A stretch of DNA of 64,000 nucleotides from Amyelois transitella (GCF_032362555.1 NC_083536.1:1736001-1800000); one strand, 5' to 3'. Positions 50,021-60,768 are shown, counted from the stretch's first letter. Numbers and translations: made by a program. Notes: a model not told the origin generated them from the letters alone.

Positions 50021-50677
50021 TTGGCGCTCCAACGTGTGGGCCGTGTGCTCTTTTAGTTATTCGCGTGTGTTGTTGTGTTCTACGACGGAAAAACGCCGTT
50101 TGTCACGTAGTCACGAAGACTCAAAAGCTGGACATAGTTTCGCGACAGAAGTGTCTGTTATATTCCGCGAACAGCATAATTTATTTAGGTTTTGTATCTA
50201 AACTGTTTTGTGTACCTATCGTGACAGCGTGTCTGTTTGTTCCCACGATAGTGGACAGTTTACGAACCTAAATACCGTTTTAATAATACAAAAACTTACC
50301 AAAAATAGTTTCGTGTACCATAAAAAAAAGAACCGTTGTTTGGGTACGTGAACAGTTAACGTACCTAAATACTCTTTTGTGTTGAGACTTTACCTACCTG
50401 CAGTGAACAAAAACTTACCAAAAAGTTTTAGTGTACCCAAAAAAAGAAAACCGTTTGGGAACCTATCGCGACAGTGTTACTGTTTTGTTTTGCGATACAT
50501 GTGTAGGTACTACAATACTTACGACTTTTTTTTACGCGGCCTGACTTTTTAAGACTTTTTATACAACTATTGTGTGTGTTGGACATTATTTATAAAGACT
50601 GGTGAACGTTGTGATAGTGCGTCTGGACTTTCGTGAACTCTTATTTCGACATACACGTATTGCTTCATCGTGTTACC
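50021..50677 (+). other. 5' leader of the LTR element, with primer-binding site
   Basis: The primer-binding-like sequence lies at 50021-50040. The following about 600 bp is a repetitive, T-rich leader with recurring CGTGTACC and ACTTACCAAAAA motifs and no meaningful frame. It probably holds the packaging signal. Confidence 0.5.
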
Positions 50678-52543
50678 ATGGTGCTTACGAGATCTCGCGC
50701 AGAGAGTTCGTCGGCGGACGCTGCCCAAGCTAATGTGGTGGCGTCGCCGCCACCCACTCCGGAGGCTGTACGACCACCTGCACCTGCGCCGGAGGCTGTT
50801 CCATTGCCTCCGCTTGCTCCGATCATGATAACAACCGAGCAGCTGAGATTTTTAATGGAAAGGGTAAATGGCCCACCAACTGTAAATAGTTCCTTACATG
50901 GTAATTTCGCAAAATGCACAGCACGATTCGACGGCGAGAAGTCTAGCAACGTGGAATCTTTTGTAGACGCCATAGAGGTCTATAAAGATTGTGTTGGAGT
51001 AAGCGACGAAAACGCCTTGCGTGGCTTGCCTATGTTACTCACCGGGTTGGCTGCGACATGGTGGCAGGGTGTGAAGGATCATACCCCAACCTGGTCTGCC
51101 GCCATCGAAGCACTCAAACAGACGTTTGGACCAAGGTTGCCCCCGCACAAAGTTTATCGGAAAATATTTGAAAGGGAACAGCGTAGTAACGAAGCTACAG
51201 ACCTTTTCATATGTCACATCAGGGCATTAATGTCACAGTTACCCCTTCATTCCCTGTCGATGACCGTGCAATTAGATATGACGTACGGTTTGCTACATCG
51301 ACGTATTCGTGAAAAGGTTTCGCGTTTGGAATTTTCTACCTTCGCTGAGCTTATTACTATGGCCCGTCGTGTTGAAGATATTTTGGATGAAAGCCGAACA
51401 TCGACCAGCGATCTTAAACCGTTATGTTCGACGGCAAAGCCTACTACTGTACCCATTTCTCCGACGGCTTCGCAGTCGACAGTATCTTATAAGAATAAAG
51501 CTCGGCCACACTGTAATTACTGTAAAAAGTATGGTCATCTGAAATATGCCTGTGAAAAGTTAGCCAAACAGAAACTTGGCACTGATGGAGAACCACGCGT
51601 CTCAACTATCACGTGTTTCGGGTGCGGTGCGCCTGGCGTGATCCGATCCAACTGCTCGACTTGTAAAAAGACAGAACCGGTTCCGTCCGTATCAACTTCT
51701 TTTCAATCTGTTTCTGCAAATAGTGTTAATATAGATTCGCGAGTGCGACCTTTGTTAGAAATAGAAATTTATGGTGAACGTGGTAAAGTGCTTATAGACA
51801 CAGGTGCTAAACATTGTATAGGCAGTGTTAGTCTTAGAGCTCATTTAGTTAAGTATAGCCATAAGTTTGAAAATGTATTTACTGAGCTTAAATACGCGGA
51901 CGGGCGGGCAGTTGCGCAAATTGTTGAACGTACGCAAGTTAGGGTTAGGGTGCGCGATGTCTCTTTAGATGTTATGTTTATAATGTTGCCCAATGCTACT
52001 GAAAGTTTGTTGGGAATGAATTTTATTCAGGACGCTGGCATGGTATTAGATTTTTCTCGCGGTATATGGTTTATGAACCACGATAGGGTCTCTCAGCCCA
52101 TCGTCTTTGAACCTAATGGTGTAAGGTCATACGAACCTTTGCATTGCTCGTCTGTGGGTCTTCACGAGGATGAAGGATTCAACTTAGGTAAGGACGAACG
52201 ACAGCAGCTGTCCAACCTTCTGAATGTCAATGAGGACATTTTCACTCCAGGGGGAGGACCCACTCAGTTTGCTGTTCACCACATTGATACCGGAGATGCC
52301 AGCGCCTTAACGCGTTACGTGGGTAAATCTCCTGTTATTGCGCATCAGCGCCATCGCGGTAGACTAGCCAAGTCACAGTCGGGTCGACCATGTAACTTGG
52401 AGGGGGAGGATATAGCGGGCAACATTGTAGGCCCTTCCGGGGAGACATCGCGTCACCCTGCGCCCCCCTCGTCCATACCACGCCGTTCCCAGCGCCCGCG
52501 TCGAGGACCGCCCGTGCGCCTCATTGAACAAGTCAGTCTTTAA
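50678..52543 (+). CDS. Gag-protease with in-frame pol deletion
   Basis: The start at 50678 (ACCATGG context, MVLTRSRAES) is preferred to the first Met at 50633. The Gag core includes ARFDGEKSSNVESFVDAI and LLTGLAATWWQG. Zinc knuckles follow (CNYCKKYGHLKYAC, then CFGCGAPGVIRSNCSTC), and then an aspartic protease (EIEIYGERGKVLIDTGAKH). After a few codons of the Pol N-terminus (LLNVNEDIFTPGG) the frame passes near 52320-52370 straight into the tail that normally follows integrase (RPCNLEGEDIAGNIVG, PRRSQRPRRGPPVRL). RT, RNase H and integrase are deleted without loss of frame. It may still make particles and be moved by a full-length relative. Confidence 0.85.
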   Translation: MVLTRSRAESSSADAAQANVVASPPPTPEAVRPPAPAPEAVPLPPLAPIMITTEQLRFLMERVNGPPTVNSSLHGNFAKCTARFDGEKSSNVESFVDAIEVYKDCVGVSDENALRGLPMLLTGLAATWWQGVKDHTPTWSAAIEALKQTFGPRLPPHKVYRKIFEREQRSNEATDLFICHIRALMSQLPLHSLSMTVQLDMTYGLLHRRIREKVSRLEFSTFAELITMARRVEDILDESRTSTSDLKPLCSTAKPTTVPISPTASQSTVSYKNKARPHCNYCKKYGHLKYACEKLAKQKLGTDGEPRVSTITCFGCGAPGVIRSNCSTCKKTEPVPSVSTSFQSVSANSVNIDSRVRPLLEIEIYGERGKVLIDTGAKHCIGSVSLRAHLVKYSHKFENVFTELKYADGRAVAQIVERTQVRVRVRDVSLDVMFIMLPNATESLLGMNFIQDAGMVLDFSRGIWFMNHDRVSQPIVFEPNGVRSYEPLHCSSVGLHEDEGFNLGKDERQQLSNLLNVNEDIFTPGGGPTQFAVHHIDTGDASALTRYVGKSPVIAHQRHRGRLAKSQSGRPCNLEGEDIAGNIVGPSGETSRHPAPPSSIPRRSQRPRRGPPVRLIEQVSL

Positions 52544-52672
52544 ACAACGCGCGGACCGGTGCGGTATGCACCTCTTATTAGCGAGCGAGTTTTGTATTTC
52601 TTTTTTATAAGTTACCGAAGTAAAGTTGTTATCCCGTAGTTGGCTTTTACTTCTCAATCTCGCCCCGCTATA
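52411..52672 (+). repeat. 3' LTR
   Basis: The LTR starts right after the purine tract. The gag-pro-derived open frame continues into it up to 52543. Confidence 0.9.
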
Positions 52673-52676
52673 ATAA

Positions 52677-53295
52677 GCAACGGTTCAATACACAAATGCT
52701 TCATTGTTATTATCGCGTCATTGTTTATATTAGCGATTGAAGTGGTACCAAAGTTTTGTACGATTGAATCTAAAAGAAATGAAAAATAACTTGGATTTAC
52801 CTACCTTTCCATATACTCCAGTAGAGTTGAGAGTTGTTCGGGACTTGCCCTTACCCTAGAATCCCTTCTTTTACACTAAAAATAAAAAAAATAACTATAT
52901 TTATTTTGTACAGTTACAATCACAATGATTCTATTTAATTTTGAAGAAATCTACGTAAAAACTATGTAAAAACACTATTAATTTAACACTATCAAAGTTT
53001 TGCTATAAGATTATTAAAAAGCGTCAAGAATTAATAATATCAATTAAAAACGACTCACCACACTCACAGTAAACAATCACTTAAACTTTAGAATAATCCC
53101 GCTTTGTTTGTTCCAATTTGACACTGACAGCTAAATTTTCGGTACCCTAGCCAATATTCGTTTGTTTATCGAACGATCCGTTCGACAAAACGATCGCGAC
53201 AATTGCGTTACATTGGCTAGGAAATGTTTTCTCTAAGACGAAAAAGAACTTCGACATCGTTTCGTTAAGAAGCGATACTACATTGTCTAAGCCCC
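52677..53295. other. Right part of the Harbinger element
   Basis: Apart from the Myb-like exon (52805-52875, minus strand) and the terminal inverted repeat (about 53240-53295), this stretch is AT-rich and non-coding. It presumably includes intron and promoter sequence of the second Harbinger gene, which runs leftward. Confidence 0.5.
52805..52875 (-). pseudogene. Myb/SANT-like exon of the Harbinger accessory gene
   Basis: A 71-bp exon on the minus strand is flanked by a pyrimidine-rich acceptor (TTTTTAG) and a donor (GTAGGT). It encodes KRRDSRVRASPEQLSTLLEY and then ME, resembling the first helix of Myb/SANT-like DNA-binding domains (E-Q-L-x-x-L-L-E-Y/F-M-E) found in Harbinger accessory proteins and many insect proteins. 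The other exons were not found. PIF/Harbinger elements normally encode such a protein beside the transposase, which fits. Confidence 0.5.
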
Positions 53296-53298
53296 CAG

Positions 53299-54316
53299 AA
53301 CTCTTACAATACTATCAGCATATCAAGGGTGAACATCAATATTTTGATGAAATTATCGATGTTATTAAAACATCGAGAAAAAATATATTCTGTAAGTCTA
53401 GGCAATCAGAACTCTTCTGTTTTACAAAAAACAGGTACATACCTATACAAAAACATTAAAACCTAGACCAGAACTCTTACAATACTATCAGCATATCAAG
53501 TGTGAACATCAATACTTTAATGAAATTATCGATGTTAATTAAACATCTAGAAAAAAAAATATTTTGTAAGTCTAGGTAATCAGAACTCTTCTGTTTTACG
53601 TAGAACATTAACAGATCTATACAAAAGCAGCAAAATCTGATCCAGAACTCCCATAATACTATCAGCATATCAAGGGTGGACATCCATACTTAAATGAAAT
53701 TATCGATGTTAATTAAACGATCGATGTGATTAAAACATTTAGAAAAATATTATGTAAGTCTAGGCAATCAGAATTCTTCTGTTTTACATGGAACAGGAAT
53801 ATACCTTAACACAAACATCAAAACCTAGACCAGAACTCTTACAATACTATCAGCATATCAAGGGTGTACATCAATACTTTGATGAATTTATCGATGTTAT
53901 TAAAACATCTAGAAAAAAAAATGTAAGTCTAGGCAATCAGAACTCTTCTGTTTTACATGGAACAGAAATATAGCTATACAAAAACATCAAAACCAAGACC
54001 AGAACTCTTATAATACTATCAGCATATCAAGGGTGAACATCAATAATTTGATGAAATTATCGATGTTATTAAAACATCTAGAAAAAAAATATTTTGTAAG
54101 TCTAGGCAATCAGAACTCTTCTGTTTTACATAGAACAGGTATATACCTATACATAAACATCAAAACCTAGACCAGAACTCTAACAATACTATCACCATAT
54201 CAAGGGTGAACATCAATGCTTTGATGAAATTATCGATGTTAATAAAACATCTAGAAAAAAAATATTCTGTAAGCCTAGGCAAACAGAACTCTTCTGTTTT
54301 ACAAAGAACAAATATA
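53299..54316 (+). repeat. Satellite array, block 2
   Basis: The satellite continues from block 1 after the Harbinger insertion, in the same orientation and phase (AGACCAG joins AACTC). It has about six monomers. It ends where mariner copy 3 is inserted. Confidence 0.95.
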
Positions 54317-55637
54317 CTACTCTGTCAAGAAAGTAGCAGGAAAAGATCAATAATACACAAACTGTTTGTTATTCATCCAAATTTATTTTATCACCTTCAA
54401 AATATGCTCCTTTAGAAACGATACACTTACGCCAACGAATAATCCAATCATCAAAACATTTTTTAAACGCTGTTTCCGGAATTGAGGTCAGTTCTCGCCG
54501 CGAATTCTCTTTTATGTCTTCTACCGATTGAAAACGGGTGCCACGAAGTGGTAATTTGAGTTTAGGAAAAAGAAAAAAGTCGGCTGGAGCCATATCTGGT
54601 GAATATGGTGGTTGCTCGATGGTATTTGTTGAGTGTTTGGTTAAAAATTCGTTCACAATGATGGCCTTGTGCGAAGGTGCATTATCATGGTGCAAAATCC
54701 AAGAATTTTCATTCCACAAATCTGGCCTTTTTCGTCGGATTTGCTCTCTTAAACGCCGCATAACACTCAAATAATATTCCTTATTTACCGTTTGACCTTC
54801 CGGCAAGAATTCCGAGTGCACAACACCGCGATAGTCAAAGAAAACAGTCAACATGACTTTGACTTTTGAACGACTTTGGCGTGGTTTTTTCGGTTTCGGT
54901 TCAGTTGGAAGGCGCCACTCCGAAGCTTGTTGACTAGTTTGCATGTCAAACTCGTAAACCCACGTCTCGTCACCAGTAACAATGCGTTTCATGAATGTTG
55001 GGTCGGAATTGACTCGTTCTAGCATGTCCTCAGCGACTCTCATGCGATTGAGTTTTTGAAAAAAATTCAGGTCTTTTGGGACTAGCCGAGCGGCAACATG
55101 TTTCATACCCAAATTATTAGTTAAAATGGTACGGATCGACTCGTGAGATACAGAAAGTTCGGTGGCTATCTCTCTCAAAGTTGAATGAGGATTTTCAGTC
55201 ACTATTTCCTTCACTTTTGCGATGTTAACTTCAGTTGCAGACGTTGATGGCCTACCAGAGCGAGGCAAATCTTCCATCACATCTCGACCGCTTTTGAACG
55301 CTTTGTACCACTCATAAGCACGAGTTTTTGATAAAGTCGATTCACCGTAAGCCTTCTGTAACATTTTCAGTGACTCCGAACACGATATTCCATTGGCAAT
55401 GCAAAATTTAAGACAAACTCTTTGTTCGATGTTTTTATCCATTATGAAATTAGCAATACACACTAGATATGATATAACTAAAAATAGCACTGTATTTAAT
55501 GTAAACAACAGATGCAACTCAAACTCCGCGCCAAAATGGAAAACAGTTGTGCCAATCTAACAACAACAAAAAAAACAAAAATTTGAATTTGGAACCATAA
55601 ATAAATAATCCATTCCCGATACTTTTCTGACTGAATG
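54317..55637 (-). mobile_element. Mariner copy 3, complete, inside the satellite
   Basis: 1321 bp with the same inverted repeats as copy 2 and TA at 54315-54316 and 55638-55639. The satellite monomer continues across it (AAGAACAAATA then TACCTATAC). Confidence 0.93.
54369..55442 (-). CDS. Mariner transposase (copy 3)
   Basis: The coding sequence is almost identical to copy 2, with the same start (MDKNIEQ) and an intact D,D34D triad in TGDETW, HHDNAPSH and SPDMAPADFF. It has LWNENSW where copies 1 and 2 have LWKENSW. No frame breaks. Confidence 0.93.
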   Translation of the reverse strand: MDKNIEQRVCLKFCIANGISCSESLKMLQKAYGESTLSKTRAYEWYKAFKSGRDVMEDLPRSGRPSTSATEVNIAKVKEIVTENPHSTLREIATELSVSHESIRTILTNNLGMKHVAARLVPKDLNFFQKLNRMRVAEDMLERVNSDPTFMKRIVTGDETWVYEFDMQTSQQASEWRLPTEPKPKKPRQSRSKVKVMLTVFFDYRGVVHSEFLPEGQTVNKEYYLSVMRRLREQIRRKRPDLWNENSWILHHDNAPSHKAIIVNEFLTKHSTNTIEQPPYSPDMAPADFFLFPKLKLPLRGTRFQSVEDIKENSRRELTSIPETAFKKCFDDWIIRWRKCIVSKGAYFEGDKINLDE

Positions 55638-55639
55638 TA

Positions 55640-56030
55640 TACCTATACAAAAACATCAAAACCTAGACCAGAACTCTTACAATACTATCAGCATATCAAG
55701 GGTGAACATCAATATTTTGATGAAATTATCGATGTGATTAAAACGTCTAGAAAAAAAATATTATGTAAGTCTAGGCAATCAGAACTCTTCTGTTTTACAT
55801 AGAACAGGAATATACCTTAACAAAAACATCAAAACCTAGACCAGAACTCTTACAATACTATCAGCATATCAAGGGTGTACATCAATACTTTAATGAAATT
55901 ATCGATTTTAATTAAACATGTAGAAAAAAAATATTTTGTAAGTCTAGGTAATCAGAACTCTTCTGTTTTACCTAGAACATCAACAGATCTTTACAAAAAC
56001 AGCAAAATCTGATCCAGAACTCTCATAATA
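55640..56030 (+). repeat. Satellite array, block 3
   Basis: Just over two monomers between mariner copy 3 and the TIR element, in phase with block 2. Confidence 0.95.
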
Positions 56031-56917
56031 GGCTATTTGACTGTATTAAAAATATACATTTCTTTTATGTCATCAGTCTTAATATTATTGTTTTGGAGCG
56101 ATTTGTATTAACGCGAGATAAAAATATAGCATTATTTTAACAAAATCCGTCTCAGAAAATTAGGGTTTTTATGCAGCTGTCACGTGACTAAAAACGAACG
56201 TGATTGGCTATTTCTATTATGACGTCAGATATCCAAAAACAGACTGGGGATCGTACCGTTCCTTAGTGTTCGCTATTATTTTTCAAGATTTTATAAGTGT
56301 TTGATCGCTCAGGATTCCTCAGATAACATCGGTATTTAATAATGGAAGCCAATTCCGCGAAAGCTGACAGTCGAAACCTACCAAAAGTGGACGCAATAAT
56401 GGTTGGCGTCTTCTTCAAAAACAATCCAGATATCTATGCTGCCGAACTGAGGAATGTGAAAACATCAATGTAAGTATATCTTGGTAACCACTGATCTTAG
56501 ATCATGATCTGAAACCACTTCTTGCGAATATTCAAATCCATCGGCATAGAAAAAAACAGTTTCGTAGGAGATTTTATTGTTGTATTAGTGCATTGAGGCA
56601 CTGCACAACATTTATAGGAACTCATTTTAATAATTTTCACACATATGACGTGGCACAAGTTAAATAAAACAAGAGAAAATAAAAACTTTTCGAAACACCA
56701 ACAAGCATTGTATGATATTTACACGAAATTTACGTCACTGCATGCCATGGCCGCCATATTGCTAAAAGTCGCGTTTTGGCGGCATATTTGAATATTTCAT
56801 TTTCTTTTTCGATTTTTTAATAAAAAAGCTGTAACAAAGGCAGAAAAGTATTTTTGTAGGGCTCCTTATAAACAAATAAATACCCTAAGATAGTTTTTAG
56901 AACTTTGTCAAATAGCC
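56031..56917. mobile_element. Non-autonomous TIR element carrying a captured exon
   Basis: The 887-bp insert interrupts a satellite monomer. Its ends are GGCTATTTGACTGTATTAAAA and, read inward on the right, GGCTATTTGACAAAGTTCTAA, so the outer 11 bp are identical. The flanks read AATA on the left and TATA on the right, so the duplication is unresolved (TA or a mutated 4 bp). A short exon lies at 56342-56469. A fragment of the same family is at 24137. Confidence 0.75.
56342..56469 (+). pseudogene. First exon of a YqaJ/SWIM-type gene within the TIR element
   Basis: An ATG starts 42 codons (MEANSAKADSRNLPKVDAIM and on to AAELRNVKTS) followed by a perfect splice donor GTAAGT at 56470. The pattern LPKVDxxM...FFxxN...AELRNVKTS recalls, from memory, the N-terminus of widespread insect proteins with a SWIM zinc finger and a YqaJ-like nuclease, where a splice site follows at this place. 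No second exon is present before the right TIR. It is either host sequence captured by the transposon or a remnant of the autonomous element's own gene. Confidence 0.45.
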
Positions 56918-59900
56918 TATACTATCAGCATATCAGGGGTGAACACCAATACTTTGATGACAATATCGATGTGATTAAAACATCTAGAAAAAAAATATTA
57001 TGTAAGTCTAGGCAATCAGAACTCTTCTGTTTTACATAGAACAGGAACATACCTTAACAAAAACATCAAAACCTAGACCAGAACTCTTACAATACTATCA
57101 GCATATCAAGGGTGTACATCAATACTTTGATGAATTTATCGATGTTATTAAAACATCTAGAAAAAAAAATATGTAAGTCTAGGCAATCAGAACTCTTCTG
57201 TTTTACATGAAACAGGAATATACCTATACAAAAACATCAAAATCTAGACCAGAACTCTATTAATACTATCAGCATATCAAGGGTGAAAATCAATACTTTG
57301 ATGAAATTATCGATGTTATTAAAACATCTAGAAAAAAAATACTTTGTAAGTCTAGGCAATCAGAACTCTTCTGTTTAACAAGTAACAGATATATACCTAT
57401 ACAAAAACATCAAAACCTAGACCAGAACTCTTATAATACTATCAGCATATCAAGGGTGAACATCCATACTTTAATGAAATTATCGATGTTAATTAAACAT
57501 CTAGAAAAAAATATTTTGTAAGTCTAGGTAATCAGAACTCTTCTGTTTTACCTAGAACATCAACAGATCTATACAAAAACAGCAAAATCTGATCCAGAAC
57601 TCACATAATACTATCAGCATATCAAGGGTGAACACCAATACTTTGATGACATTATCGATGTGAATAAAACATCAAGAAAAAAAATATTATGTAAGTCTAG
57701 GCAATCAGAACTCTTCTGTTTTAAGTAAAAAAGGAATATACCTAAACAAAAACATCAAAACCTAGACCAGAACTCTTACAATACTATCAGCATATCAAGG
57801 GTGAACATCAATACTTTGATGAAATTATCGATGTTATTAAAACATCTAGAAAAAAATACTTTGTGAATCTAGACAATCAGAACTCTTCTGTTTTACAAAG
57901 AACAGATATATAACTTTACAAAATCAAACCTAGACCAGAACTTTTATAATACTATCAGCATATCAAGGGTGAACATCCATACTTTAATGAAATTATCGAT
58001 GTTAATTAAACATCTAGAAAAAAAATATTTTGTAAGTCTAGGTAATCAGAACTCTTCTGTTTTACCTAGAACATCAACAGATCTATACAAAAACAACAAA
58101 ATCTGATCCAGAACTCTCATAATACTATCAGCATATCAGGGGTGAACACCAATACTTTGATGACATTATCGATGTGATTAATTAAAAACTAGACCAGAAC
58201 TCATACAATACTATCAGCATATCAAGGGTGAACATCAATACTTTGATGAAATTATCGATGTTATTGAAACATCTAGAAAAAAAATTCTTTGTAAGTCTAG
58301 GCAATCAAAACTCTTCTGTTTTACAAAGAACAGGTATATACCTATACAAAAACATCAAAACCTAGACCAGAACTCTTATAATACTATCAGCATATCAAGG
58401 GTGAACATCCATACTTTAATGAAATTATCGATGTTTAACATCTAGAAAATAATATTTTGTAAGTCTAGGTAATCAGAACTCTTCTGTTTTTCTAGAACAT
58501 CAACAGATCTATACAAAAGCAGCAAAATCTGATCCAGAACTCTGATAATACTATCAGCATATCAAGGGGGAACATCAATACTTTGATGAAATTATCAATG
58601 TTATTAAAACATCTAGAAAAAAAATATTATGTAAGCCAAGGCAATCAGAACTCTTCTGTTTTACAAAGAACAGGTATATACCTATACAAAAACATCAAAA
58701 CCTAGACCGGAACTCTTACAATACTATCAGCATATCAAGGGTGAACATCAATACTTTGATGAAATTATCGATGTTAATAAAACGTCTAGAAAAAAATATT
58801 TTGTAAGTCTAGGCAATCAGAACTCTTGTTTTACAAAGAACAGATATATACCTATACAAAATCATCAAAATCTAGACCAGAACTCATACAATACTATCAG
58901 CATATCAAGGGTGTACATCAATACTTTGATGAATTTATCGATGTTATTAAAACATCTAGAAAAAAAATATTTTGTTAGTCTAAGCAATCAGAATTCTTCT
59001 GTTTTGCATAGAACAGGTATATACCTATACATAAACATCAAAATCTAGACCAAAACTCTAACAATACTATCAACATATCAAGGGTGAACATCAATACTTT
59101 GATGAAATTATCGATGTTATTAAAACATCTAGAAAAAAAATACTCTGTAAGTCTAGGCAATCAAAACTCTTCTGTTTTACAAAGAACAGGTATATACCTA
59201 TACAAAAACATCAAAACCAAGACCGGAACTCTTACAATACTATCAGCATATCAAGGGTGAACATCAATACTTTGATGAAATTATCGATGTTAATAAAACG
59301 TCTAGAAAAAAATATTTTGTAAGTCTAGGCAATCAGAACTCTTGTTTTACAAAGAACAGATATATACCTATACATAAACATCAAAATCTAGACCAAAACT
59401 CTTATAATACTATCAGCATATCAAGGGTGAACATCCATACTTTAATGAAATTATCGATGTTAATAAAACATCTAGAAAAAAATATTTTGTAAGTCTAGGT
59501 AATCAGAACTCTTTTGTTTTTCTAGAACATCAACAGATCTATACAAAGGCAGCAAAATCTGATCCAGAACTCTCATAATACTGTCAGCATATCAAGGGTG
59601 AACATCAATACTTTGATGAAATTATCAATGTTATTAAAACATCTAGAAAAAAAATATTCTGTAAGCCTAGGCAATCAGAACTCTTCTGTTTTACAAAGAA
59701 TAGATACATATCTATACAAAAACATCAAAACCTAGACCAGAACTCTTACAATACTATCAGCATATCAAGGGTGAACATCAATACTTTAATGAAATTATCG
59801 ATGTTAATTAAACATCTAGAAAAAAAATATTTTGTAAGTCTAGGTAACCAGAACTCTTCTGTTTTACCTAGAACATCAACAGATCTATACAAAAACAGCA

Positions 59901-60275
59901 AAATCTGATCCAGAACTCTCATAATACTATCAGCATATCAAGGGTGAACACCAATACTTTGATGACATTATCGATGTTATTAAAATATCAAGAAAAAAAA
60001 TATTATGTAAGTCTAGGTAATCAGAACTCTTCTGTTTTACCTAGAACATCAACAGATATATACAAAAACATCAAAATCTGATCCAGAACTCTCATTATAC
60101 TATCAGCATATCAGGGGTGAACACCAATACTTTGATAACATTATCGATGTGATTAATTAAAAACTAGACCAGAACTCTAACAATACTCTCAGCATATCAA
60201 GGGTGAACATCAATACTTTGATGAAATTATCTATGTTATTGAAACATCTAGACAAAAAATACTTTGTAAGTCTAG
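56918..60275 (+). repeat. Satellite array, block 4
   Basis: About 19-20 monomers. Local duplications are visible: a variant with an internal deletion (GATTAATTAAAAACTAGACC) occurs at about 58175 and again at about 60151, and a variant lacking TCTG before TTTTAC occurs at about 58800 and 59320, about three monomers apart. The array ends at a SINE. Confidence 0.95.
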
Positions 60276-60438
60276 GCTTATAAACTTAGGATTCCTCTTT
60301 TAGGCGATGGGCTAGCAACCTGTCACTATTTGAATCTCGGTTCTATCATTAAGCCAAATAGCTGAACGTGGCCATTCAGTCTTTTCAAGACTGTTGGCTC
60401 TGTCTACCCCGCAAGGGATATAGACGTGATCATATGTA
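60276..60438 (+). mobile_element. SINE (TATG-tailed family), 5'-truncated
   Basis: A plus-strand copy of the family at 35396-35678, from GCTTATAAACTTAGG to GACGTGATCATATGTA. The tail is very short. It lies between the satellite and the LTR element; I could not identify a duplication. Confidence 0.8.
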
Positions 60439-60439
60439 G

Positions 60440-60550
60440 TGTAGCCCTAATTGTAATATGTTATACTATTATATACTATATACTTGATGATCAATAAATC
60501 AGTATCGATTCAGCTTTTGTTTAATTTACACGCATTCCCTCCTATATTAG
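60440..60550 (+). repeat. Putative 5' LTR of a Ty3/Gypsy-type element
   Basis: The sequence starts TGTAGCCC, has TATA-like and AATAAA signals, and is followed by TGGCGACCC at about 60552, a plausible primer-binding site. The 3' LTR lies beyond the window, so the limits are not verified. Confidence 0.5.
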
Positions 60551-60660
60551 ATGGCGACCCTTGCCTAGTCTGTCTCCGCGCTCGCGACCCGATACCGCGC
60601 CTTTTAAGGACTACGGAATTTTATCATCGTGTGTGGCCGTGTGGCTCTCTGTGATCAAAA

Positions 60661-60768
60661 ATGCATTTGGAAGAGTACAATAATAAGATTCGTGAAGCGA
60701 TCACAACGCTATTGTTACACGGAGGAAATTTGGTAAATTTCACGAAAAATGGGTGCATCTCAATCTAA
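60661..60768 (+). CDS. Short upstream frame in the LTR-element leader
   Basis: 35 codons (MHLEEYNNKIREAITTLLLH and on), overlapping the next start by 20 bases in another frame. A GTAAAT within it could be a splice donor. It may be an upstream regulatory frame or a first exon; I cannot tell which. Confidence 0.3.
   Translation: MHLEEYNNKIREAITTLLLHGGNLVNFTKNGCISI

Larger units (their letters stand above)
48435..52672 (+). mobile_element. LTR retrotransposon (Ty3/Gypsy-type), pol deleted, with mariner in its 5' LTR
   Basis: The LTRs begin TATAGCGGG and end CGCTATA. The 5' LTR is TA (48435-48436), then the mariner, then its remainder to 50020. The 3' LTR is 52411-52672. A purine-rich tract (GGAGGGGGAGGA) precedes the 3' LTR, and TTGGCGCTCCAACG after the 5' LTR is the presumed primer-binding site. 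A 4-bp duplication ATAA (48431-48434 and 52673-52676) marks insertion into the Harbinger intron. The LTRs differ by about a base or two, so the insertion is young. RT, RNase H and integrase are missing. Confidence 0.88.
41317..53295. mobile_element. PIF/Harbinger transposon filled with later insertions
   Basis: The ends are GGGGCTTAGACAAAGTAAC (left) and, read inward on the right, GGGGCTTAGACAATGTAG. A 3-bp duplication CAG (41314-41316 and 53296-53298) completes the satellite sequence AGACCAGAACTC across the insertion. Three-bp CWG/TWA duplications are typical of PIF/Harbinger. A first transposase exon lies at 48106-48246 and a Myb-like exon on the opposite strand at 52805-52875. The catalytic part of the transposase is missing. 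Two LINEs and an LTR element account for most of the 12 kb. Confidence 0.85.

Noticed and set aside
52373..52657. Minus-strand frame repeated at 49639-50004 as a conserved gene
   Set aside because: It is the antisense of the LTR, repeated only because the LTR occurs twice.
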